A stretch of DNA of 64,000 nucleotides from positions 1-64,000 of the forward strand of contig NZ_NINW01000032.1 of NCBI RefSeq assembly GCF_002188465.1. The letters run 5' to 3'. This DNA comes from Pigmentiphaga sp. NML080357 (lineage in GTDB: Bacteria; Pseudomonadota; Gammaproteobacteria; Burkholderiales; Burkholderiaceae_B). Position numbers and translations under genes: made by a program. The notes under the pieces are model-generated. The model was not told the origin of the DNA, searched no databases, and was given only the letters and a program-made list of their open reading frames with translations. The first letter of the stretch is position 1, and every line of letters begins with the position of its first letter. Positions 17,886 to 25,900 of the stretch are shown here, piece after piece.

Positions 17886-19010
17886 TTAATCACCGGGGCG
17901 TACGCCCGCCCAGGCGTTCTGCAGCAAGGCACGGATGGCCGTGCGCTCGATGGGGCGCGGATTCCAATAGGGATTGGAGGCCGCGATGTCGGCGGCGCGA
18001 TCGAGATCGGCCTCCGGCATGCCGAGATCCCGCAAGGCAACGGGGGCGCCGTTGTCGCGGGCAAGATCGTAGAGGCCGCCGGCCGCATCCTGTGCGCCGA
18101 TGGCGCGCGCGATACGCGCCATGGCCTGCGGCACGGCGGGGGCGTTGTAGGCCATCGCATGCGGCAGCACGATGGTGTGGCATTCCGCATGCGGCAGGTT
18201 GAAGCTTCCGCCCAGGGTGTGGCAGAGCTTGTGATGCAAGGCCATGCCGACGTTGCCGAGCACGGTGCCGCACAGCCACGCGCCATAGAGCGCCTGCGAG
18301 CGCGCTTCGATGTCCTGCGGCGCGCGGACGATGCCGGGCAACGCGCGCGCAATGGCGGCGAGGCCTTCCTCGGCCATCAGCGACATGACGGGATTGCGGT
18401 CTTGCGCATACAGGCCTTCGGCCGCGTGCGCCATCGCGTTCATGCCGCTGGTCACCGACAAGCCCACGGGCAATCCCGACGACAGCTCGGGATCGTAGAT
18501 GACGGTGCGCGGCAACACCTTGGGATCCTTGCCGGTCTTCTTCAAGCCGCCCTCGGTGATGCCGTAGATGGGCGTCATCTCGGAGCCGGCATAGGTGGTC
18601 GGGATCGCAAGAATGGGCAGCCCCGATTCGAGCGCGATGGCCTTGCCGAGCCCGACGGTCGAGCCGCCGCCGATGGCGATGGCGCAGTCCGCATCCATCC
18701 TGCGCGCCTGTTCGCGCGCCTGGCGCGCCACTTCGATGGGCACGTGCATGACGGCGCCGTCGAAGATCCCCGCGGCCTTCGACCCCAGGCGCTGCGCGAC
18801 GCGCTCGGCCTGCCCGCGCTGGCCCGGCGTGGACAATACCAGCGCCCGGCGCGCGCCCAGCAGCTCGATCTCACGCTCCAGGTGCTGCAAGCTGCCTGCG
18901 CCGAACACCACGCGCGCGGCGTTGGCGTTGTAGACGAAGGCGTCCCAGGCCTCGCGGGCCGTCTCGAGTCCCTCAGGGGGCGCCGAACCTGCCGAGCGCG
19001 GGGGCGTCAT
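17886..19010 (-). CDS. Maleylacetate reductase
   Basis: An iron-type alcohol dehydrogenase superfamily enzyme (374 residues) that reduces maleylacetate to 3-oxoadipate with NAD(P)H. Visible are the dinucleotide loop GGGSTVGLGKAIAL, PTTYAGSEMTPIYG, SGMNAMAHAAEGLYA and the metal-site region HHKLCHTLGGSF followed by LPHAECHTIVLPHAMAYN. The family averages about 350 residues, so the first ~20 (MTPPRSAGSAPPEG) may be untranslated, with a later start. It sits 4 bases after pcaJ and upstream of pcaF, exactly the order needed to feed maleylacetate from hydroxyquinol cleavage into the 3-oxoadipate route. Confidence 0.9.
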   Translation of the reverse strand: MTPPRSAGSAPPEGLETAREAWDAFVYNANAARVVFGAGSLQHLEREIELLGARRALVLSTPGQRGQAERVAQRLGSKAAGIFDGAVMHVPIEVARQAREQARRMDADCAIAIGGGSTVGLGKAIALESGLPILAIPTTYAGSEMTPIYGITEGGLKKTGKDPKVLPRTVIYDPELSSGLPVGLSVTSGMNAMAHAAEGLYAQDRNPVMSLMAEEGLAAIARALPGIVRAPQDIEARSQALYGAWLCGTVLGNVGMALHHKLCHTLGGSFNLPHAECHTIVLPHAMAYNAPAVPQAMARIARAIGAQDAAGGLYDLARDNGAPVALRDLGMPEADLDRAADIAASNPYWNPRPIERTAIRALLQNAWAGVRPGD

Positions 19011-19014
19011 CGGA

Positions 19015-19653
19015 TCAACCTCTGCGCAGCGGCACGCCGCACAGGCGCTGAAGTTCGTCGAACGGCAGGCCGTCGACCACGTCGGCGACATACACGCCGT
19101 CCTTCTTGATGTCGAACACGGCCATGTCGGTATAGACCCGGCTCACGCAGCCCACACCGGTCAGCGGATACGAGCAGGTCTCCACCAGCTTGCTGGATCC
19201 GGTCTTGGTGAGCAGCTCCATCATCACGAATACCTGCTTGGCGCCGATCGCGAGGTCCATCGCGCCGCCCACGGCCGGTATGGCGTCGGGCGCGCCGGTG
19301 TGCCAGTTGGCGAGGTCGCCCTTGACCGACACCTGGAACGCGCCCAGCACGCAGATGTCGAGGTGGCCGCCGCGCATCATCGCGAACGAATCGGCATGAT
19401 GGAAATAGGCCGCGCCCGGCAGCGCCGTGACGGGCTGTTTGCCGGCGTTGATCAGGTCCCAGTCTTCCTCGCCCTTCGCCGGCGCGGGGCCCATGCCCAG
19501 GAGGCCGTTCTCGGTGTGCAGCAGCACTTCGCGGTCGGCGGGAAGGTGGTTGGCCACCAGCGTGGGCAGTCCGATGCCCAGGTTCACGTACGCGCCCTCG
19601 GGAATGTCGCGCGCCACGCGCTGGGCCATTTGATCTCGGTTCATCTTGTTCAT
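19015..19653 (-). CDS. pcaJ: 3-oxoadipate CoA-transferase, beta subunit
   Basis: The beta chain (212 residues) of succinyl-CoA:3-oxoadipate CoA-transferase. The catalytic glutamate is in HTENGLLGMG, near residue 50, and NLGIGLPTLVANHLP is the conserved N-terminal segment. It forms a heterotetramer with PcaI, encoded 10 bases upstream. The start at 19653 has GAGGAA seven bases upstream; a second in-frame ATG lies three codons later. A longer frame overlapping pcaI was discarded. The closely related acetoacetate (AtoAD/ScoAB) transferases are the main alternative, but pcaF and maleylacetate reductase in the operon favour 3-oxoadipate. Confidence 0.92.
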   Translation of the reverse strand: MNKMNRDQMAQRVARDIPEGAYVNLGIGLPTLVANHLPADREVLLHTENGLLGMGPAPAKGEEDWDLINAGKQPVTALPGAAYFHHADSFAMMRGGHLDICVLGAFQVSVKGDLANWHTGAPDAIPAVGGAMDLAIGAKQVFVMMELLTKTGSSKLVETCSYPLTGVGCVSRVYTDMAVFDIKKDGVYVADVVDGLPFDELQRLCGVPLRRG

Positions 19654-19663
19654 TGCTCGTTCC

Positions 19664-20368
19664 TCAGGCTGCGTGTTGGGCGGCGTTGGCTTGCACGTTG
19701 CCCTGGGCACCGACGGCCACCACGCGCTTGACGAAAATGCCGGGGGTGACGACCGCTTCCGGATCGAGCTCGCCCAGCTCCACGGTTTCATGCACTTGCG
19801 CGATGGTCATCTTGGCAGCGGTCGCCATGATGGGTCCGAAGTTGCGCGCGGTCTTGCGATAGACCAGGTTGCCCCAGCGGTCGCCCTTGTAGGCCGAGAT
19901 CAGCGCCACGTCGCCATGGATAGGGTATTCGAGCACGTAGTCGCGGCCGTTGATGTGGCGCGTCTCCTTGCCTTCGGCCAGCAGCGTGCCGTAGCCGGTG
20001 GGCGTATAGAAGGCGCCGACCCCGGCGCCGGCGGCGCGGATGCGCTCGGCCAGGTTGCCCTGCGGAACGAGCTCGAGCTCGATCTTCTTGGCGCGATACA
20101 GTTCGTCGAACACGTAGGAATCGGTCTGGCGCGGGAACGAGCAGATGACCTTGCGCACCCGCCCGGTCTGCAGCAGCGCGGCCAGGCCGGTATAGCCATT
20201 GCCGGCGTTGTTGTTGACCACGACGAGGTCCTTCGCGCCCTGTTCGATCAGCCCGTCGATGAGGGCGTTGGGCAAGCCGGCCGTGCCGAAGCCGCCTATC
20301 AGTATGGTGGAGCCGTCCTTGACGCCGGCCAGCGCTTCGGCAACCGAAGCCACGATTTTGTTGATCAT
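19664..20368 (-). CDS. pcaI: 3-oxoadipate CoA-transferase, alpha subunit
   Basis: The alpha chain (234 residues) of the CoA-transferase that activates 3-oxoadipate with succinyl-CoA. It has the family signature GGFGTAGLPNALIDGL near residues 25-40 and the oxyanion-hole segment YTPTGYGTLLAEGKE. It is the first gene of the operon and is preceded by a 170-base region with a promoter-like segment and an inverted-repeat operator candidate. The Ala-rich C-terminus (NVQANAAQHAA) is normal for PcaI-like proteins. Confidence 0.92.
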   Translation of the reverse strand: MINKIVASVAEALAGVKDGSTILIGGFGTAGLPNALIDGLIEQGAKDLVVVNNNAGNGYTGLAALLQTGRVRKVICSFPRQTDSYVFDELYRAKKIELELVPQGNLAERIRAAGAGVGAFYTPTGYGTLLAEGKETRHINGRDYVLEYPIHGDVALISAYKGDRWGNLVYRKTARNFGPIMATAAKMTIAQVHETVELGELDPEAVVTPGIFVKRVVAVGAQGNVQANAAQHAA

Positions 20369-20436
20369 GTATGTCTCCGCACGATGCCTGCCATCCGGAA
20401 GGATGCAGGTGGCGTACCTGATTGCAAAACGGAAAA

Positions 20437-20460
20437 GTTCTATACGCGAACTATTGTTCG
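20437..20460 (-). promoter_or_regulatory. Operator-like sequence upstream of pcaI (PcaR-type candidate)
   Basis: GTTCTATACGCGAAC at 20437-20451 matches 11 of 15 positions of the PcaR binding site as I remember it from Pseudomonas putida (GTTCGATAATCGCAC). It overlaps CGAAC-N4-GTTCG at 20447-20460, a perfect 5-bp inverted repeat. On the minus strand TATAGA within it could be the -10 box. No IclR-family regulator gene is in the window. The match is from memory and should be treated as tentative. Confidence 0.45.
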
Positions 20461-20541
20461 AATATTAAACATCCATTCCCGCCCCAGGGCAAGTCCAGGT
20501 CCATCATAAGTGGGAATCGCAAGGACAAGAATAGCTGCCCG

Positions 20542-22884
20542 CTAGCGCGCCGGCAGCCCGCGCACCGTGAAGCGCACGGTATCGTAGCGGCCCGCCTCGT
20601 CCATTACGGTCACGGTGTGCGGGCCATTCTCGGTAAAGGTCATGGATACCGCACGCGCATCGTCGGCCCGGCGAGCGGGCCGGCCGTCCCGCATCCACCA
20701 CAGCGCACCGTCCGCGCCCAATGCCCGCAACTCCACCTCGATCCGGTCCCGGCCCGGCACCGGCCGCAGGATCGCGCCGGCATCCAGGCCTTCCAGCCGC
20801 ACGCCGGCTCGCCCCTTGCCTGCCGTTCCTGCACATGACGGATGCCAGCGCGGGCGACCCGCGCCACGCAGCATGCCGGCCTCCACCCAGGGCTGCAAGG
20901 CCAGGGGCCAGCGCGCCACCTGCACCGGCTCGCCCCGGACGGTGCAGTCCGGATCGGTGCGCAGGCCCGAGCGCGGCTCGATCCAGATCGTTTCCACTTG
21001 CCCTCCGGGTGCGCCGCGATCGGGCAGCGTGGGCGGCGCGGCGTCCTCCAGCACCCATGCCTGGCGTTGTTGCAGGCACAGCCCGTCAGGTGTGCTGTCG
21101 GCGCGCAGGCCCAAGGGCCAACAGATGGCGAGCGCGTGCACGGATGGCGGTGGCCGGCGCGGCGCGGGCGGCGCGGCGGGCAGCGCCGCCACTAGATCGT
21201 GCAGCAGGGGCGCGGCCACGTTGGCGCCGAAGAACCCGGGGTTGGGCGTGCCGTCGGGGCGGCCGACCCAGACGCCCAGCGTCCACGCATCGGTCACTCC
21301 CACCGCCCACGCATCGCGAAAGCCGAAGCTGGTGCCGGTCTTCCACGCCAGCCCGCGCCCGCCTGCGTAGAAGGGCCGGCCTGGACGGCCGCCGCTTTCC
21401 AGGATGTCGCGCACGATGAAGGCCGCGCCTTCGCTCATGATGCGCGATTCGATGCGCGGTTCGTCCGCGGTGAGGCGCACGCGTCCCGCCACGCCGCCGC
21501 GCGCCAGCGCGCGATAGGCACCCACCAGTTCTTCGAGCGTGGTGCCCGCCCCGCCCAGGATCAGGCTGAGGTTGGGCGCGGCGGCGGCCGGAATGCGCAG
21601 GCGCAGCCCGCCGGCGCGCAGGGCCGAGGCGAAATGCGCCGGCCCGATGCGCTCGAGCAAGTCGACCGCGGGAACGTTGAGCGACCGCTGCAAGGCCTCG
21701 GAAACGCTGACCGCGCCGGAGAAAGCCGCCTGGAAATTGCCGGGCCGGTATCCGGCGAAGGTCTGCGGCGCGTCCACGAGCAGGCTTTCGGAATGAATCA
21801 TGCCTTCGTCCAGCGCCATGGCGTAGAGGAAGGGCTTGAGCGTGGAGCCCGGCGAACGCACGCCCCGCACCATGTCCACGTGCGCGGCGCGGCGGGGATC
21901 GGAAAAATCGGCGGAACCCGCGTAGACGCGCGCTTCCAGCGTGTCATTGTCCATGACCAGGACCGCCATCGAGACCTTGGGCGGCAAGGTGTCCACCCGA
22001 TCGAGCAGCATGTTCTCGACAATGGCCTGCCACTCGGCATCCAGCGTGGAGCGCACCACCCGCCGCTGCGTGCCGGAGGCCTGCCTCTGCCGCAGCCGCT
22101 CGGCGGCGAGCGGTGCCAGCCAATGGCCTCGCGGCGGTTGCGCGATGACACGCTCGATGCGGGCGTCGGCGGCAGTCTCCGCGCTCCATTTGCCGCGCGC
22201 GACCATGCGGTCGAGCACCTTGTCACGCGCGGCTTGGGCGGCCGCCGGGGCGCGGTCGGGGCGCAGCCGCGACGGCGCCTGGGGCAAGGCCGTCAGCAGC
22301 GCGGCCTCGGCGTGGCTGAGCGCCTTCGCCGGCTTGCCGAGGTAGGCGCGGCTGGCCATCTCCACCCCTTCCACGATGCCGCCCATGGGCGCGTGATTCA
22401 GATACAGGGTGAGGATGTCACGCTTGGACAGATGCCACTCCAGCTGGACGGCGCGCGCCATCTGGCGCAGCTTGGTGGCGATGCTGCGCGGCGCGCCCCG
22501 CAGCGCCGGATCGACCATGCGCGCCACCTGCATGGTCAGGGTCGAGCCCCCGGAGACAATGCGGCCCGACGTGGCCCATTGCCACGCCGCGCGCGCCATG
22601 GCATAGGGATTGACGCCCAGGTGCCAGGCAAACCAGCGATCTTCGTAGGTCAGCAGCGCCTCGAGGTAGAGCGGAGAAACCTCGTCCGGCGAAACCGGAT
22701 AGCGCCATACGCCGTCCTCGCTGGGATAGGCGCGCAGCGGGCTGCCGTCGGTCGCGGTCACCACCAGCCCGCCGTCGGCCGGCCGCAAGGCCTGGTCCGG
22801 CAGCGGATACAGCCGGTCCGCCAGCCACAGCGCGGCGAGCGGCACCGCGGCCAGGACAGCCGCCGCCAGCCAGCGCCGGTTCAT
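20542..22884 (-). CDS. pbpC: Penicillin-binding protein 1C
   Basis: A 780-residue bifunctional class A PBP of the inner membrane. After an N-terminal anchor (LAAAVLAAVPLAALWLA) comes the glycosyltransferase domain (TYEDRWFAWHLGVNP, then GGSTLTMQVARM). The transpeptidase domain follows with SPGSTLKPF (nucleophile Ser), RSLN and KTGTSFGFRDAW. The C-terminal ~90 residues are the PBP1C-specific extension. It is encoded 66 bases after the alpha-2-macroglobulin gene, a pairing conserved in many proteobacteria and read as a wall-repair plus protease-trap defence of the periplasm. Confidence 0.95.
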   Translation of the reverse strand: MNRRWLAAAVLAAVPLAALWLADRLYPLPDQALRPADGGLVVTATDGSPLRAYPSEDGVWRYPVSPDEVSPLYLEALLTYEDRWFAWHLGVNPYAMARAAWQWATSGRIVSGGSTLTMQVARMVDPALRGAPRSIATKLRQMARAVQLEWHLSKRDILTLYLNHAPMGGIVEGVEMASRAYLGKPAKALSHAEAALLTALPQAPSRLRPDRAPAAAQAARDKVLDRMVARGKWSAETAADARIERVIAQPPRGHWLAPLAAERLRQRQASGTQRRVVRSTLDAEWQAIVENMLLDRVDTLPPKVSMAVLVMDNDTLEARVYAGSADFSDPRRAAHVDMVRGVRSPGSTLKPFLYAMALDEGMIHSESLLVDAPQTFAGYRPGNFQAAFSGAVSVSEALQRSLNVPAVDLLERIGPAHFASALRAGGLRLRIPAAAAPNLSLILGGAGTTLEELVGAYRALARGGVAGRVRLTADEPRIESRIMSEGAAFIVRDILESGGRPGRPFYAGGRGLAWKTGTSFGFRDAWAVGVTDAWTLGVWVGRPDGTPNPGFFGANVAAPLLHDLVAALPAAPPAPRRPPPSVHALAICWPLGLRADSTPDGLCLQQRQAWVLEDAAPPTLPDRGAPGGQVETIWIEPRSGLRTDPDCTVRGEPVQVARWPLALQPWVEAGMLRGAGRPRWHPSCAGTAGKGRAGVRLEGLDAGAILRPVPGRDRIEVELRALGADGALWWMRDGRPARRADDARAVSMTFTENGPHTVTVMDEAGRYDTVRFTVRGLPAR

Positions 22885-22950
22885 GGCCGGGCCCCCGCGC
22901 CATGGCCGGCGCGAGAGCGCTTGCGAGGGTGCGTTCTCTCCGGCACGGCC

Positions 22951-25900
22951 CTAGCGGGCTTCCCCGCGCGGGTCATTGATCACCAACGTCCCGGCCGATG
23001 CGCCGACGGCACGGATCTCCGGCCGGTACATGTCTTCCACGACCGGCGCCGGCACCACGAACCGGCCCGGCGTGACGACGCGCGCGCGATAGAAGACCGT
23101 GACGGGGCCTTGTATGCCGACTGCCGCGACATAACGGTCGTCGCGGTACTCGCGGTGCTTGATGCGCGAATCGTTCAGCGCCTCGGACACCTTCACGCCG
23201 CCGATCGACCAGTCCGCCATGTCGGCTCCCTGGCTCAGGTTCATGTTCTCCACTTCCAGGCCGGCCGGCACCCGGTCCACGATGAGCGCGTCCTCGATCC
23301 GGCGGTCGGAGGCGGCATCGAGCTTGACGATCAGCACTTCGCCCGTGCGCAGCGGCCGGCCGTTCCAGGGCCGGCCATCCGCCTCGAACCAGCTGCGGGC
23401 GATCGTGACGCCCGCAGCCTGCGGCGCCTCCGCCTGGCGCGGATAGCCTTGCACGTCGACCTCGACGAACAGCGGCTCGGCCCGGGTGTTGACGATCTCG
23501 ACACCGCCGGCCAGTTGCGCCGCCGTGAAGCTGCGCGCCTCGGTATCGCGCGAGCTCAGCTGCTGCTGGCCCTCGGCGGTACGCAGCGTCGCCGCCCATG
23601 CTTCGCCCGACCCGCCGCCCGCGGCGCGCGCCGCCAGGAACAACGCCAACTGCTCCTGGGTAGACAGGTAGGTGCGGCTGCCCAGGCGGCCCGCCACGTC
23701 GTTCAGCAAGGCTTCGCGGCGCGGGTGCTCGATGCGCTGCTGCATCATGAGCGCATAGGACAGCGCGTAATCGCGCAGGGCCGAACCGTAATCGCCCAGC
23801 CATTCTCCATAGCCGCCATGGCGGTTGGCATCGATGCCGTAGCCACGCTTCATGGCCTCGTCGAACGCGACCTGCGCGCGCGACTCGTCGCCCATCAGCT
23901 TGAGCGCGATGCCCAGGTGCACCAGCGGCAGCGGCGAACGCGCCCGGTCACGATAGTTGTCGTGCAGCACGCGCAGCGTGGACAGGGGCGCCTTCTGCTC
24001 GCGAGCGAGGACATACGCGGCATGGGCCAGTTCCGCAAAACGCCGGTGGCTGTCGCGCAGGAGGCTGTAGTCGTTCTCGCGCAGCCGCTGCCCCTGTCCC
24101 GAAGCCAATTGCGCCAGCAGGTTCTGCGGCAGGCTGGGGAAGTTGGAGGAGGCCTGCTGCAACTGGCTCAGCAGCCAGTCCATGGCACGACGGGCCACGA
24201 GGTCGGGCACATTGAAGCCGGCCGTGCGGGCGTCCTGCAGGAAGCCCGCGACATACGCGGACAGCCAGATCTCCTGTGCGCCGTCGCCCCAGAGGGCGAA
24301 GCCGCCGCCCGCCTTCTGCATGCCGGCGATGCGGCCGATGGCGCCCTCGATCATGCGCTCGCGCTCGGCGCGCGTGCGCGGCGTCAGGCCCCACGCCCGC
24401 GCCTCGTCCTCGTCGATGAAGACGTTGGGATACGCCGCGCTGGCCGTCTGCTCGAGGCACCCATAGGGATAGTCCAGCAGCCCCTGGACCAGCCGCTTCA
24501 CGTTGAATGGGGGCCGGTTGGACATGGCCACGCTGGCGCTGGCCGAATCCGGGTACAGCTTGGCGATCCAGCCCGAGTCGAGCTTCAGGCTCTCGCCCTG
24601 CCCCAGCCGCACCCGCCGCACGTCGCGGGTGGCAGCCACGGGCGGCTGGACCTGCAGCAGCGACTCGCGCACGATGCGTATGGGCTCGGCGCCGCCATCG
24701 CCGGCAACCGTCAGGCGCAGGCGCCCCAGCCCATAGGCCCCGGTCGCCTCGGCGGCAAAGCGCAAGGTGGTGCGCTGCTGGTTGGCGAGGCGAACGCTGT
24801 GCGAGCCGCCGCGTATCCGTACGGGGTCGAGCCCCTCCAGGTTCACCGTGAGCGTTTGCGGCGCGCCGCTGAGATTGGTCACGTCCAGCGCGATGGCGGC
24901 CTCGTCGCCCGGGCTGATGAAACGCGGCGTGGACAGTTCGGCCACCACCGGCGCGGCTACCACCATGTCCGCCTGGGCGCTGCCGAACCGGTCGGGCGTG
25001 AAGGCGGCGGCCATCAGCCGCAGGGTGCCGTTGAAATCGGGCAAGTCGAGAGGGATCTGGGCTTCGCCCTCGGCATCCAACTTCACCGGTCCGCTGAACA
25101 AGTCCACCAGCCTCACCTTCACGGGCATGCTGCGGGTATCTCGCATGGCGGCGTCCCCGCCCCACTTCAGCCTGCCTTGCGTGCCGTCCATCTTCTCGAT
25201 CAGCTTGCCGTAGAGATCCAGCAGCTCGGGAGCATAGCGATGCTTGCCGAAGAAGAAATCAAAGGGATCCGGCGTGGCATAGCGGGTGATGTTGAGGATG
25301 CCCACGTCGACCGCCGACAGCGTCACATAGGCCTGCTGCCCTTGACCGGCGTTGTCGACCTTGATCTTCACCATGCTTCGCTTTTCGGGCAGCACTTTGG
25401 GCGGCGCGGAAATGGCCACGGCAAGCTTGCGGTCGTCTCGCGCCAGCGGCAGGTAGGCCAGACCCAGCGCGCGGGCGGGCGTCACCCGGTCGCCCTGGCT
25501 TCCGGGCCTGAATACCGTCACCGACACATAGAGGTCATGCCTGCTCCAATCCTTGCCGACCGGAATCTCCACGGTGGAGCCCGAGGCCTTCACGCTCGTG
25601 CGCTGGCTCCACAGCAGCTTGCCGCCTTCGACCGCGATCAGCGCCTCGCCGTCGTGCGGAGGCGTGATCGAAAGCTTGACGGTGTCGCCCTCGCGCACCG
25701 GCGCGTGATCGAGCTTGAGCTGGACCCGGTCCGGCCGGTTGCCCATTTCCTCGGCATCCTGCGCACCCCACCCTGCATAGAAGCGGTAGCGCAGCGTATC
25801 GCCATGTTCGGGATCGCGCAGTTCGAGCCGATAGCGGCCCCATTTGACCGGCACGCCGAACCTGGCGCGGTCGGGCAGCGCCAGCATGCGGGACTCGACC

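Noticed and set aside
20447-20470. tRNA-like GTTCGAAT motif near 20456
   Set aside because: No acceptor stem, anticodon arm or CCA-like end can be folded around it.
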